Source of the DNA: Phaeovulum molybdatiresistens
GTDB taxonomy: Bacteria; Pseudomonadota; Alphaproteobacteria; Rhodobacterales; Rhodobacteraceae
Assembly: GCF_023544865.1 (NCBI RefSeq)
Contig: NZ_JAMJFX010000003.1
Coordinates: forward strand, 124,001 to 188,000
Length of the DNA: 64,000 bases
Direction: 5' to 3'
The translations under genes were made by a program, and so were the position numbers. A model generated the notes under the pieces. The model saw nothing but the letters and a program-made list of their open reading frames with translations. It was not told the origin of the DNA and ran no database searches. Below, piece by piece: positions 55,880-64,000 of the stretch; within the stretch, counting starts at the first letter, position 1; each line of letters starts with the position of its first letter.

Positions 55880-57594
55880 CTCTTGCGGGGCGCATCGGAT
55901 TGGGCAAGACGCGGTCGGCACGGACAAAACCGGATGTCGTTCTGGGTGAGGACTGGGTTTCACCCGACGTGACATTGACCGGCCGGGGGCGGCGGGGGCT
56001 GATTTCTCTCAACCGTTCGCCGCTGGCCCGCAAGATCATCACCTTCAACCTGCTGGCGATGATCGTGCTGGTCGGGGGGGTGCTTTACCTGAACCCGTTT
56101 CGGGATTCGCTTGTCCTTCAGCGTGAACGCGGGCTGGTCAACGAAGCGCAGCTGGTCGCCGATGTGTTCGAAGCGCAACTGCCCGTCGGCGCGCCGGTCA
56201 ACCTGGCGGCGGGCGATGGCGTGGATGTCGCGCGCACGATGGCCGGGATCGAGCTTGCCGATGGCGCGGATCTTTTTGTGTTCGACACCTCGCTTGTGCT
56301 TGTCGGCATGACCGACCCGGCCACGCGCGCGGCGCGCGAGGCTGTGGCAGGGCTGGGGGTCGATCACCGATCGACGCTGATCACCGATTTTCTCAACAAG
56401 GTCTGGGAAGGGATTGCCGGCTTCGTGGCGCGGCGGGGGGGCGATGACGCATCGGTCAGCGTGCAGGACATGGTGCGCGCCCTGGCGCCTGCGGCGCTTG
56501 AGGGGCAGACGCAGATCGCCTCGCGTCGCGATGCGGGCGGGGCCGCGATCTTTGCGGTGGCCACCCCGATCCGGCAGGGCGATACGGTCGTGGGGGTGGT
56601 AGGCCTGGCCTCGGTCGCGGGCGAGATTGATGAACTCGTCCGGGTGGAACGGGAACAAGTTCTTCAGATGTTCGTCATCGCGGTGATCGTGTCGATCGGG
56701 CTAAGCCTTGTGCTGGCCTCGACAATCGCCAATCCGCTCAGCGATCTGGCCGCCGCGGCCGAGATCGGGCAGGAACGCAACGCCCGCAAGATGGCGCCGT
56801 CACGTGTGCGCATCCCCGACCTGACCGCGCGGCCGGATGAAATCGGGCGCCTGTCGGGTGCGATGCGCGGCATGGTGGCGGCGCTTTACGAACGGATCGA
56901 CGCCAACGAACAATTCGCAGCCGACGTCGCGCATGAAATCAAGAACCCGCTTGCCTCGTTGCGCTCAGCCGTGGCCTCGCTGCACATGGTTCGGCGCGAG
57001 GATCAGCGGACCCGCCTGCTTGAGGTGATCGATCACGATGTGCGCCGGCTTGACCGGCTGGTCAGCGACATTTCCAACGCCTCACGTCTGGATTCGGAAC
57101 TGGTGCGCGAAGAGGAAGAGCCCTTCGATCTGGTGCGGATGATGTCCAACCTGACCGAATATCTGGGCAAACAGGCGCGCGAAAAGGGGGTCGAATTCAT
57201 CACCGACCTGCCCCCCGACCCGATCCGCATCACCGGGCTGGAGGCGCGGCTGGCCCAGGTCTTTGTCAACCTGATCACCAACGCGATCTCTTTCTGCGAC
57301 GAGGGGGATGCGGTGCGCGTCTGGGCGCGCCGGCGCGAAAACCGCGTTCTTGTCGTGGTTGAGGATACCGGGCCCGGCATCCCCGAAGAGGCGCTGACAA
57401 AGATCTTCAAACGCTTCTATTCCGAGCGGCCCGCAGGGCAGTTCGGCGATCATTCCGGCCTGGGGCTTGCGATTTCGAAACAGATCGTCGAGGCGCATGG
57501 CGGGGTGATCTGGGCCGAGAACATCCGCCCGACCGATGCCGACATCACATCGGAACCGCTGGGGGCGCGTTTCGTGGTCGGCCTGCCGCTGTGA
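55876..57594 (+). CDS. chvG: Sensor histidine kinase ChvG (ExoS)
   Basis: 572 aa membrane kinase. First membrane segment about residues 50-75 ([19 protein letters not shown]), then a periplasmic sensor domain to about 255. A second segment, [18 protein letters not shown], is followed by a HAMP region and the phospho-accepting His in [17 protein letters not shown]. The ATPase domain has [27 protein letters not shown] and [16 protein letters not shown]. Starts in an ATGA overlap with chvI and ends in a GTGA overlap with hprK. Pairs with ChvI. Confidence 0.95.
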   Translation: MTLAGRIGLGKTRSARTKPDVVLGEDWVSPDVTLTGRGRRGLISLNRSPLARKIITFNLLAMIVLVGGVLYLNPFRDSLVLQRERGLVNEAQLVADVFEAQLPVGAPVNLAAGDGVDVARTMAGIELADGADLFVFDTSLVLVGMTDPATRAAREAVAGLGVDHRSTLITDFLNKVWEGIAGFVARRGGDDASVSVQDMVRALAPAALEGQTQIASRRDAGGAAIFAVATPIRQGDTVVGVVGLASVAGEIDELVRVEREQVLQMFVIAVIVSIGLSLVLASTIANPLSDLAAAAEIGQERNARKMAPSRVRIPDLTARPDEIGRLSGAMRGMVAALYERIDANEQFAADVAHEIKNPLASLRSAVASLHMVRREDQRTRLLEVIDHDVRRLDRLVSDISNASRLDSELVREEEEPFDLVRMMSNLTEYLGKQAREKGVEFITDLPPDPIRITGLEARLAQVFVNLITNAISFCDEGDAVRVWARRRENRVLVVVEDTGPGIPEEALTKIFKRFYSERPAGQFGDHSGLGLAISKQIVEAHGGVIWAENIRPTDADITSEPLGARFVVGLPL

Positions 57595-58025
57595 GCGGGG
57601 AGGGCGGCGGCATCAACCTGCATGCAAGCGCGGTGGCGCTGCGCCGGGATCGGGGCGTTCTGATCCTGGGGCGTTCAGGGGCGGGGAAATCGGCGCTGGC
57701 GCTGAGACTGATGGCCAGTGGCGCGCATCTGGTGGCCGACGACCGTGTTGATCTGCGCCTGCGTGACGGCGGGCTGTGGGCCAGCGCGCCGCCACAGATC
57801 CGCGGCCTGATCGAGGCGCGCGGTATCGGCCTTTTGTCTGCCAGCGCGCTGCCCGGGGCGCGCATCGCGCTGGCCGTTGATCTGGATCACGAGGAAACCG
57901 AGCGCCTTCCCCCCCTGCGCGAGGCGCAGTATCTTGGCCAGAGCGTTCCCTTGGTGCGGTTTTTGCGTCAGGACCATTTCCCTGCCGCGATCATGCAATA
58001 TCTTCGGGGTGGGAGGGTTGCATGA
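57591..58025 (+). CDS. hprK: Short HPr kinase/phosphorylase-type protein
   Basis: 144 aa, the short alphaproteobacterial form that lacks the N-terminal domain of firmicute HPrK. Walker A is LGRSGAGKS at residues 26-34, followed by [10 protein letters not shown] and the HPrK signature region [11 protein letters not shown]. It phosphorylates and dephosphorylates HPr on a serine. GTG start overlapping the chvG stop, and an ATGA overlap with rapZ. HPr itself lies three genes downstream. Confidence 0.92.
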   Translation: MSGEGGGINLHASAVALRRDRGVLILGRSGAGKSALALRLMASGAHLVADDRVDLRLRDGGLWASAPPQIRGLIEARGIGLLSASALPGARIALAVDLDHEETERLPPLREAQYLGQSVPLVRFLRQDHFPAAIMQYLRGGRVA

Positions 58026-58945
58026 CGAAGGAACTGCAAAGTCCTGACGCGCAGGCCGGGCAAAGCGTGGTGCTGGTCACCGGGCCTTCGGGCGCGGGAC
58101 GGTCCACGGCGATCGCCGCACTGGAAGATCTGGGCTATGAGGCGATCGACAACCTGCCGCTCAGCCTGGTGCCACGGGTGCTGGACGGTCCGGTCGTTCA
58201 GCCCCTTGCGCTGGGCATTGATGTGCGCAATCGCGATTTTTCGGCCACCCGCCTGATCGAGCTGATCGACACATTGACACGCAATCCGGCGCTTCACCTG
58301 TCGGTGCTGTATCTGGACGCCTCGGCCGAAACGCTGGTGCGGCGCTATAGCGAAACGCGCCGCCGCCATCCGCTGGCGCCCGCGCAGGCGCCACTGGACG
58401 GGATCCTGCAGGAAATTGACCTGCTGATCCCGATTCGCGCACGCGCCGACGTTCTGATCGATACCTCGGGCATGACCCCGCATGACCTACGCGCGGACCT
58501 GGCGCGGTGGTTCGATCCGGGTCGGGTCGCGCGGCTTGCGGTGTCGCTGCACAGCTTTTCCTACAAGCGCGGGGTGCCGCGGGGCTTGGACATGATGTTT
58601 GACTGCCGCTTTCTGGCCAATCCGCATTGGGTCGATGGTCTGCGCGCGCTGGACGGGCGGGATGACGCCGTGGCCGCTTATGTGGCCGCCGATCCGCGCC
58701 ATGACACCTTTTTCAGCATGGTTCGCGATCTGCTGTTGTTCGTGTTGCCCGCGCATGTCGAAGAGGGCAAAAGCCATCTGTCTGTCGGCTTTGGCTGCAC
58801 CGGCGGGCAACACAGATCCGTTGCCGTGACGGAAAACATGGCCAAAGCGCTTGCAGAGGCGGGGTGGCAGGTGTCTAAACGGCATCGGGAACTGGAGCGT
58901 CGGGGGATGACCCCGACCGCTGTAAACACGGGAAGCACTGCGTGA
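58022..58945 (+). CDS. rapZ: RapZ-type RNase adapter/nucleotide-binding protein
   Basis: 307 aa. N-terminal Walker A ([13 protein letters not shown]), [25 protein letters not shown], and the C-terminal RapZ domain ([36 protein letters not shown]). In E. coli it steers RNase E to the glmZ sRNA in response to glucosamine-6-phosphate; targets here are unknown. Located between hprK and the EIIA gene, linking PTS status to RNA control. GTGA overlap downstream. Confidence 0.94.
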   Translation: MTKELQSPDAQAGQSVVLVTGPSGAGRSTAIAALEDLGYEAIDNLPLSLVPRVLDGPVVQPLALGIDVRNRDFSATRLIELIDTLTRNPALHLSVLYLDASAETLVRRYSETRRRHPLAPAQAPLDGILQEIDLLIPIRARADVLIDTSGMTPHDLRADLARWFDPGRVARLAVSLHSFSYKRGVPRGLDMMFDCRFLANPHWVDGLRALDGRDDAVAAYVAADPRHDTFFSMVRDLLLFVLPAHVEEGKSHLSVGFGCTGGQHRSVAVTENMAKALAEAGWQVSKRHRELERRGMTPTAVNTGSTA

Positions 58946-59343
58946 TCGGGATCGTGATCGTGGCACATGGGGGGCTGGCGCGCGAATATCTCGCGGCGGT
59001 TGAACATGTGGTTGGGCCGCAGACCGGCATCCGCGCCATCACGATCGAGGATGATCACGACCGCGCCGCCAAGCAGGATGAAATCCGCGCCGCGGCTGAC
59101 GCGGTGGATGTAGGCGATGGCGTGGTGGTGGTAACGGACATGTTCGGCGGCTCGCCCTCAAACCTCAGCCTGCTGGCCTGCGAATCGCGCGAGCGCGAGA
59201 TCATCTATGGCGCCAACCTGCCACTGTTGATCAAGTTGGCGAAATCGCGGTCGCTTGGGGTTCATGCCGCCGTGGCCGCGGCGCTGGACGCGGGGCGCAA
59301 ATATATCAACAGTTATTCCGTCTGCGGCACGGGTGGGAAATGA
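58942..59343 (+). CDS. PTS EIIA component, mannose-family type
   Basis: 133 aa. [20 protein letters not shown] carries the phosphorylated histidine H9, and [18 protein letters not shown] is the mannose-family motif. GTG start in the rapZ stop, ATGA into the HPr gene. There is no EIIB or EIIC partner in the window, so the role is most likely regulatory, receiving phosphate from HPr. Confidence 0.92.
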   Translation: MIGIVIVAHGGLAREYLAAVEHVVGPQTGIRAITIEDDHDRAAKQDEIRAAADAVDVGDGVVVVTDMFGGSPSNLSLLACESREREIIYGANLPLLIKLAKSRSLGVHAAVAAALDAGRKYINSYSVCGTGGK

Positions 59344-59612
59344 TGGCGTCGTCCGTTCTGAAAATTGTCAATGAAAAGGGCCTGCATGCGCGCGCCTCGG
59401 CCCGTTTTGTCGAGGTGGTCGAGGCACATGACGCCGAGGCTCAGGTCGAGAAGGATGGCATGCGGGTTTCGGGCGATTCCATCATGGGGTTGCTGATGCT
59501 TGCGGCTTCAAAAGGGACCTCGATTGCCGTCACCACAACCGGCGCCGAGGCCGAAAAGCTGGCCGAGGCGCTGGCGGCCCTGGTCGCGAACCGCTTTGGT
59601 GAGGATTATTGA
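59340..59612 (+). CDS. Phosphocarrier protein HPr
   Basis: 90 aa. Histidine phosphorylation site in NEKGLHARASARFVE (H16, or H15 from the second Met). A serine in the regulatory-site position, DSIMGLLMLAASKG, can be the HprK target. Start ATG overlaps the EIIA stop; a second ATG follows directly. Completes HprK-HPr-EIIA; no enzyme I gene is here. Confidence 0.95.
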   Translation: MMASSVLKIVNEKGLHARASARFVEVVEAHDAEAQVEKDGMRVSGDSIMGLLMLAASKGTSIAVTTTGAEAEKLAEALAALVANRFGEDY

Positions 59613-59638
59613 CCCAAGTAAAGGGGGGGGCGCGGCCC

Positions 59639-60499
59639 GTGGATCACGATCAGCACCCGGAAAACGCGCATCCGCCCGCCAAGCCCTATGACAAAGCGCG
59701 CCTGTCCTATGCCGGAACCTTCACCGATCCGTGGAAGGCCAACACGATCCGGGCCGTTGAATGGGCGACCGCCAAGATCACGCTGTTGCGCCTGATCCGG
59801 AAATTTGAACGCCGGGGCGCGCCCTTTGGTCAGCCGTTCTGGCCCCAGGCGCTTGAGGTGATGGGCATCAAGGTTCTGACACCGCCCGAACAGGTGGCGC
59901 GCATCCCGGCCACCGGGCCGCTGGTTGTCGTCGCCAACCATCCCCATGGCCTGATCGATGGCATGGTGCTGGCCGAGCTGATCGGCCGGGTCCGGACGGA
60001 CTACAAGATCCTGACGCGATCCTTGCTGACCGGCATTCCCGAGATTGCCGATTTCCTGATCCCCGTGCCGTTTCCGCATGAAACGAACGCCCGCGAGGCC
60101 AGCCTTGCGATGCGTGAGGCCAGCATGCGCCATCTGCGCGACGGCGGCAGCATCGTGCTGTTCCCGGCCGGTCGGGTCGCCCATTCCGAAACCTGGTTCG
60201 GCCCCGCGATCGAGGGGGACTGGAACCCGTTCACCGCGAAAATGGTCGCGCGGTCGGGGGCCACGGTTCTTCCCGTGCGTTTTACGGGGCGCAACACCCG
60301 GATCTATCAGATCGCCAATCAGGTTTCGGCAACACTGCGGCAAGGGCTTTTGTTGCATGAAATCAAGGCCGCGCTGCATAAACCGCAGGCACCCGTCATC
60401 GGGCATCCGATGGCCCCCGATGAGATTCGGCAGAAGCTGCAGAACCCGCGCGATTTTCTGGACTGGTTGCGCAACCACACCCTGTCGCTGAGCGGCTGA
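59639..60499 (+). CDS. Lysophospholipid acyltransferase family protein (PlsC-like)
   Basis: About 286 aa. Acyltransferase block I is VVVANHPHGLIDGMVLAEL, with spacing H-x5-D from the first histidine (H-x3-D from the second) rather than the usual H-x4-D. Block III is FPAGRVAHSETW in place of FPEGTRS. Transfers acyl groups in phospholipid synthesis if the family assignment holds. Chosen start is GTG 59639 with AAAGGGGGG about 9 nt upstream. A TTG at 59609 overlapping the HPr stop would make it 296 aa and is a real alternative. Last gene of the chvI operon. Confidence 0.82.
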   Translation: MDHDQHPENAHPPAKPYDKARLSYAGTFTDPWKANTIRAVEWATAKITLLRLIRKFERRGAPFGQPFWPQALEVMGIKVLTPPEQVARIPATGPLVVVANHPHGLIDGMVLAELIGRVRTDYKILTRSLLTGIPEIADFLIPVPFPHETNAREASLAMREASMRHLRDGGSIVLFPAGRVAHSETWFGPAIEGDWNPFTAKMVARSGATVLPVRFTGRNTRIYQIANQVSATLRQGLLLHEIKAALHKPQAPVIGHPMAPDEIRQKLQNPRDFLDWLRNHTLSLSG

Positions 60500-60547
60500 T
60501 CAGACCCGCCCCACCCGATGCGTGTCGACCGCCGGCGGGGGGCCCTG

Positions 60548-61423
60548 TCAGCGCGTCGGCACCGGCGGTTCAACGCGATAGTCGTAAAAGCCGCGGCCCG
60601 TCTTGCGGCCAAGCCAGCCCGCCTCGACATATTTCGTCAAAAGCGGACAGGGCCGGTATTTCGTATCGGCCAGCCCGTCGTGCAGAACGTTCATGATTGC
60701 AAGGCAGGTATCCAGACCGATGAAATCAGCCAGCTCCAGCGGCCCCATCGGATGGTTCGCGCCCAGCTTCATCGATTCGTCGATGGACCGGACGTTGCCC
60801 ACGCCTTCATAAAGCGTATAGACCGCCTCATTGATCATCGGCATCAGGATGCGGTTCACGATGAAGGCCGGGAAATCCTCGGCCGAGGCGGCGGTCTTGC
60901 CGATCTTTTCGACCACCTCCAGAAGCGTGCGATAGGTCTCCTCATCCGTGGCGATGCCGCGAATCAGTTCCACCAGTTGCATCACCGGAACCGGGTTCAT
61001 GAAGTGGAAGCCCATGAACTTTTCCGGGCGATCGGTGCGGCTGGCCAGGCGCGTGATCGAGATCGATGAGGTGTTCGAGGTCAGGATCGTCGTAGGTTTC
61101 AGATGCGGCAGAAGATCCTCGAAGATCGCCTGTTTCACCGTTTCGCGTTCGGTCGCCGCCTCAATGATCAGGTCGCAGGGGCCCAGATCGGGCAGTTGGG
61201 TCGTGGTGCGAATGCGCGCCATCGCGGCGGCCTTGTCCTCGGCGGGGATCTTGCCGCGGGCCACCTGACGTTCCAGATTGCGTCCGATCAAGGCGACCGC
61301 CTTGTCCAGGTTGTCCTGGCTGATGTCGTTAAGCACAACGTCATAGCCCGCCAGCGCGAACACATGCGCGATCCCGTTGCCCATCTGCCCCGCGCCAACA
61401 ATGCCAACCGACTGGATCGTCAT
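60548..61423 (-). CDS. 3-hydroxybutyryl-CoA/3-hydroxyacyl-CoA dehydrogenase
   Basis: 291 aa, stand-alone HAD-type enzyme. NAD-binding VGIVGAGQMGNGIAHVFALA, catalytic region GFHFMNPVPVMQLVELI with the active-site His, and LGANHPMGPLELADFIGLD. Length and type fit the 3-hydroxybutyryl-CoA dehydrogenase used in acetyl-CoA assimilation or beta-oxidation. The frame is open 16 codons upstream, but the ATG at 61423 gives MTIQSVGIVGAG. Etf genes lie 1 kb further on, the same strand; a DUF6473 gene on the other strand is between them. Confidence 0.94.
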   Translation of the reverse strand: MTIQSVGIVGAGQMGNGIAHVFALAGYDVVLNDISQDNLDKAVALIGRNLERQVARGKIPAEDKAAAMARIRTTTQLPDLGPCDLIIEAATERETVKQAIFEDLLPHLKPTTILTSNTSSISITRLASRTDRPEKFMGFHFMNPVPVMQLVELIRGIATDEETYRTLLEVVEKIGKTAASAEDFPAFIVNRILMPMINEAVYTLYEGVGNVRSIDESMKLGANHPMGPLELADFIGLDTCLAIMNVLHDGLADTKYRPCPLLTKYVEAGWLGRKTGRGFYDYRVEPPVPTR

Positions 61424-61577
61424 GGATTCATCTCCTGCTTTCGTCGTTGCGGAGCATAGGCGGCACACCACGCCCCGGCAAGCGGTGCACTGATTTCGAT
61501 TGAATTTTCCCTTTAGCGCTTTGGAAAGGGTCCGCGTGCAAGGTCATTGCGGGTGAGTCGACCATGAGGTGGGATCA

Positions 61578-62405
61578 ATGGCTTTCGAAAATGCGGGGTG
61601 CGGAACCCTGGACTACCTTCCATGCCGTTACGGCAAATCAAAGCTTCTGTTCCGGGGGCCCCGCCGCAGGCTGGATGGCGTCTTCTGTGCCGCGATGGGG
61701 GGGGCCGAAACCTATGGCAAATTCGTGCAAGATCCATGGCCCGCGCTGTTAGAAGCGCGGATCGGCCTGCCCGTTGTGAACTTCGGTTATCTGAACGCGG
61801 GGGTAGACGTCTTCGCGCATGAACCGCAGGTGACCGATGTGTCGCGCAAGGCGTGCCTGTCGATCATTCAACTGATGGACGCGCACAACATGTCCAATCG
61901 GTTCTACGCCGTGCATCCGCGTCGCAATGACCGGTTCTTGCGTGCATCAAGCCTCATGCGCAGCGTTTTTCCGGAAATCGACTTTACCGAGTTCAACTTT
62001 ACGCGCCACATGCTCAACGCCTTGCGCCTGCGCGCACCGGATCGTTACGAGATGCTGGTAGAAGAACTTCGCACCGCTTGGGTCGCCAGGATGGGTATGC
62101 TTCTGAACCGGGTTGAGGGGCGGAAGATCCTGTTGTGGATCGGTGACTACACCCGCGCGTCGGATGGGGACGAGGGGGCAGCACAGTCGCTTCTGACCCC
62201 ACAGATGGTTGAACAGGTCCGACAAAATGCGGATGACCTCGTCTTCGTTCAACCCTCGGACAGCGCCCGCGCCGCGGGCACTGATGGCATGCATTTCGGG
62301 CCGTTGGAGGCTGCCGCCGCAGCGGAAATGCCTGGGCCGCTGGTGCATACGGAAATCGCGGCAGCGCTGGAACCGGCGGTGCGTGCAATGATCCCGGCAG
62401 CCTAG
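61578..62405 (+). CDS. DUF6473-like conserved protein
   Basis: 275 aa from MAFENAGCGTLDYLPCRYGK. It has LLFRGPRRRLDGVFCAAMGG, GLPVVNFGYLNAGVDVFA, RKILLWIGDYTRASDGDE and DDLVFVQPSDSARAAGTDGM. The G-x-N-x-G pattern and the later D/H residues could belong to an SGNH- or nucleotide-type fold, but I cannot assign an enzyme. GAGGTGGG lies 6 nt before the ATG; a GTG nine bases upstream is less likely. It has its own terminator and interrupts an otherwise co-oriented hbd/etf block. Confidence 0.78.
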   Translation: MAFENAGCGTLDYLPCRYGKSKLLFRGPRRRLDGVFCAAMGGAETYGKFVQDPWPALLEARIGLPVVNFGYLNAGVDVFAHEPQVTDVSRKACLSIIQLMDAHNMSNRFYAVHPRRNDRFLRASSLMRSVFPEIDFTEFNFTRHMLNALRLRAPDRYEMLVEELRTAWVARMGMLLNRVEGRKILLWIGDYTRASDGDEGAAQSLLTPQMVEQVRQNADDLVFVQPSDSARAAGTDGMHFGPLEAAAAAEMPGPLVHTEIAAALEPAVRAMIPAA

Positions 62406-62408
62406 GAA

Positions 62409-62434
62409 AAAGCCCCGCCGGTTGGCGGGGCTTT
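62409..62434. terminator. Bidirectional terminator between the DUF6473-like gene and etfA
   Basis: AAAGCCCCGCC (62409-62419), a GGTT loop, and GGCGGGGCTTT (62424-62434). An A run precedes the stem (T run on the minus strand), so it can end transcription both ways. Confidence 0.8.
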
Positions 62435-62476
62435 CCGATCTGTTGCGTCGGCGGGGGTAGACCCCGGCCTGATAAC

Positions 62477-63403
62477 TCACACCTTCGCGGTGAGTTCCGG
62501 CAGGGCGACAAAAAGATCCGCGACCAGGCCATAGTCGGCGACCTGGAAGATCGGGGCTTCTTCGTCCTTGTTGATCGCAACGATAATTTTGCTGTCCTTC
62601 ATCCCGGCCAGGTGCTGAATCGCGCCGGAAATGCCCACCGCGATATACAGGTCCGGCGCCACGACCTTGCCGGTCTGGCCCACCTGCCAGTCGTTCGGGG
62701 CAAAGCCCGAGTCGACGGCTGCACGGGATGCGCCCACCGCCGCGCCCAGCTTGTCGGCCAGCGCGCCGATAAGGGCAAAATCCGCCTCGGACCCGACCCC
62801 ACGACCACCCGACACCACGATCTTCGCGCTGGTCAGTTCGGGGCGGTCCGATGCCGCGACCTTGTCCTCGACCCAAGCGCTCAGGCCCTTGTCGCCCGCA
62901 GCCGTGGCTGCCTCAACCGCGGCCGCGCCACCCGCACCCGCGGCCTCAAAGGACGCGGTCCGCACCGTCAGCACCTTGACCTTGTCTGCCGATTTCACCG
63001 TCTGGATCGCGTTGCCGGCATAGATCGGGCGTTCGAAGGTGTCGGCATCGACGACCCCGGTCACATCCGACAAAATCATCACATCGAGAAGCGCCGCGAT
63101 CCGCGGCAGGGCGTTTTTCGCCACCGCGGTCGAAGGCGCGAAGATATGCGTGACACCCTCGGCCAGCGCCAGGACCAGATCGGCCAGCGGCTCGGCCAGG
63201 GCATGGGCATAGGCCGCATCATCGGCCTTCAGCACCTTGGCCACGCCGTCCAGACCCGCGGCTGCGGATGCCGCCGCATCGACGCCCGACCCCGCGACCA
63301 GAACCGTCACCGGACCCAGCTTCTTCGCCGCCGACAGCGCCTTGGCCGTCGCGTCCAGCGCCAGGTCGCCGCCATTCACCTCTGCAATCAGAAGAACCGA
63401 CAT
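62477..63403 (-). CDS. etfA: Electron transfer flavoprotein alpha subunit
   Basis: Carries electrons from acyl-CoA dehydrogenases to ETF-ubiquinone oxidoreductase. 308 aa. The FAD-binding C-terminal domain has IVVSGGRGVGSEADFALI and VGISGAIQHLAGMKDSKII, then NKDEEAPIFQVADYGLVADL. TGATG junction with etfB, so the two are coupled. Likely partners in this window are the Mcd-type dehydrogenase and other ACADs. Confidence 0.96.
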   Translation of the reverse strand: MSVLLIAEVNGGDLALDATAKALSAAKKLGPVTVLVAGSGVDAAASAAAGLDGVAKVLKADDAAYAHALAEPLADLVLALAEGVTHIFAPSTAVAKNALPRIAALLDVMILSDVTGVVDADTFERPIYAGNAIQTVKSADKVKVLTVRTASFEAAGAGGAAAVEAATAAGDKGLSAWVEDKVAASDRPELTSAKIVVSGGRGVGSEADFALIGALADKLGAAVGASRAAVDSGFAPNDWQVGQTGKVVAPDLYIAVGISGAIQHLAGMKDSKIIVAINKDEEAPIFQVADYGLVADLFVALPELTAKV

Positions 63404-64000
63404 CAGATCACCCCCGCGTCTTTCAGTTTGCCCACCAGCTCCTCGACCGAGGCCACCTTGATCCCCGCCGACCGGCCCGCCGGCTCGGTGGTTTTCACGA
63501 CCGTGAGGCGCGGCGAAACGTCGACGCCGTAATCGGCGGCGGTCTTTTCCTCGAGCGGTTTTTTCTTTGCTTTCATGATGTTGGGCAGGCTGGCATAGCG
63601 CGGCTCATTCAGCCTCAGGTCCGCCGTGACGATCGCCGGCAGCTTGACCGAAATGGTCTGCAGACCGCCATCCACCTCGCGCGTGACGCGAGCCACATCG
63701 CCCTCAATCGCCAGTTCCGAGGCAAAGGTCGCCTGGCCCCAGCCCAGCAGCGCCGCCAGCATCTGGCCCGTCGCGTTCATGTCATTGTCGATCGCCTGCT
63801 TGCCCGCGATCACCAGGCCGGGCTGTTCCGCCTCAACCACCTTCGCCAGGATCTTGGCCACCGCCAGAGGTTCAATATCCTGATGCACATCGGACGCTGC
63901 CTCAACCAGGATCGCCCGGTCCGCGCCCATCGCCAGCGCGGTGCGCAGCGTTTCCGCCGCCTGCTTCACGCCCACCGAAACCACCACGATTTCCGACGCG
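63403..64000 (-). CDS. etfB: Electron transfer flavoprotein beta subunit (partial, N-terminus beyond window)
   Basis: The frame enters at the right edge ([18 protein letters not shown]) and runs about 199 codons to its stop at 63403. AMP-binding and ETF-beta motifs are visible: [30 protein letters not shown] and the C-terminal region [16 protein letters not shown]. Full-length proteins are about 252 aa, so roughly 50 N-terminal residues lie outside. It is the first of the etfB-etfA pair. Confidence 0.95.
   Translation of the reverse strand, partial: ASEIVVVSVGVKQAAETLRTALAMGADRAILVEAASDVHQDIEPLAVAKILAKVVEAEQPGLVIAGKQAIDNDMNATGQMLAALLGWGQATFASELAIEGDVARVTREVDGGLQTISVKLPAIVTADLRLNEPRYASLPNIMKAKKKPLEEKTAADYGVDVSPRLTVVKTTEPAGRSAGIKVASVEELVGKLKDAGVI

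Noticed and set aside
59609..59638. TTG start for the acyltransferase overlapping the HPr stop
   Set aside because: Possible, but the GTG at 59639 with AAAGGGGGG upstream is the better-supported start.

Overview
The window is a 64 kb piece of an alphaproteobacterial chromosome, most likely from the order Rhodobacterales (Rhodobacter/Paracoccus-like). This rests on the very GC-rich, tightly packed genes, on several Rhodobacterales-type conserved families (DUF6478-, DUF6473-, DUF1491- and DUF3429-like proteins, a Hint_2 protein), and on alphaproteobacterial gene orders: pckA divergent from chvI-chvG-hprK-rapZ-EIIA-HPr, rpoZ-rsh-pdxJ-acpS-lepB-rnc-era-recO, and etfB-etfA near a 3-hydroxyacyl-CoA dehydrogenase. 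I see no rRNA, tRNA, CRISPR array, insertion sequence or prophage. It reads as core chromosome with a few less-studied clusters.

Layout. 1-3.6 kb: phosphorylated serine pathway (serA cut by the window edge, serC, and divergent serB). 3.6-5.6 kb: nagA plus a BadF-type amino-sugar kinase. 5.8-12 kb: a five-gene operon joining a TVP38-FAD disulfide reductase fusion, a CDP-alcohol phosphotransferase and a complete YnjB/YnjC/YnjD-type ABC transporter. It matches the parts list of the E. coli ydjXZ-ynjBCDF region, whose substrate is not established, and is the best candidate here for an undescribed system. 12-15.6 kb: ilvD followed by a lipoprotein and two Rhodobacterales-restricted genes. 15.7-18.8 kb: fadH divergent from a LysR regulator. 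18.9-22.8 kb: OmpA-like protein, acetyltransferase, CinA-like protein, map, rsmD. 22.8-27.5 kb: ferredoxin-reductase-like flavoprotein divergent from a Prx5 peroxiredoxin, then a pterin dehydratase, an acyltransferase, a GDPD and a RidA protein. 27.6-32.9 kb: smc (TTG start), an LrgA/LrgB pair, and a TRIC-family gene carrying an apparent one-base frameshift. 32.9-36.7 kb: rnhA, DUF3429, ispH, a YqaA-type membrane protein, a NYN nuclease, folK.

36.8-44.8 kb: rpoZ, bifunctional (p)ppGpp synthetase/hydrolase, DUF2062, pdxJ, acpS, lepB, rnc, era, DUF1491, recO, nearly all on the plus strand with overlapping or abutting starts. 44.9-53.1 kb: a methylsuccinyl-CoA-dehydrogenase-type flavoprotein (ethylmalonyl-CoA pathway), a Hint-domain protein, dapE, rnr and a cardiolipin-synthase-like enzyme. 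53.2-60.5 kb: pckA and the ChvG/ChvI-regulatory-PTS operon ending in an acyltransferase. 60.5-64 kb: 3-hydroxybutyryl-CoA dehydrogenase, a DUF6473-like gene, and etfA/etfB (etfB cut by the window edge).

Common themes are translational coupling (many ATGA, GTGA or TGATG junctions) and a dispersed intergenic palindromic element, present in six copies, that marks gene boundaries. Several enzymes fit one physiology: acetyl-CoA/C4 assimilation and fatty-acid or polyhydroxybutyrate turnover (fadH, mcd, hbd-type, etfAB, pckA), with carbon and energy status sensed through ChvG/ChvI and HPr/HprK.
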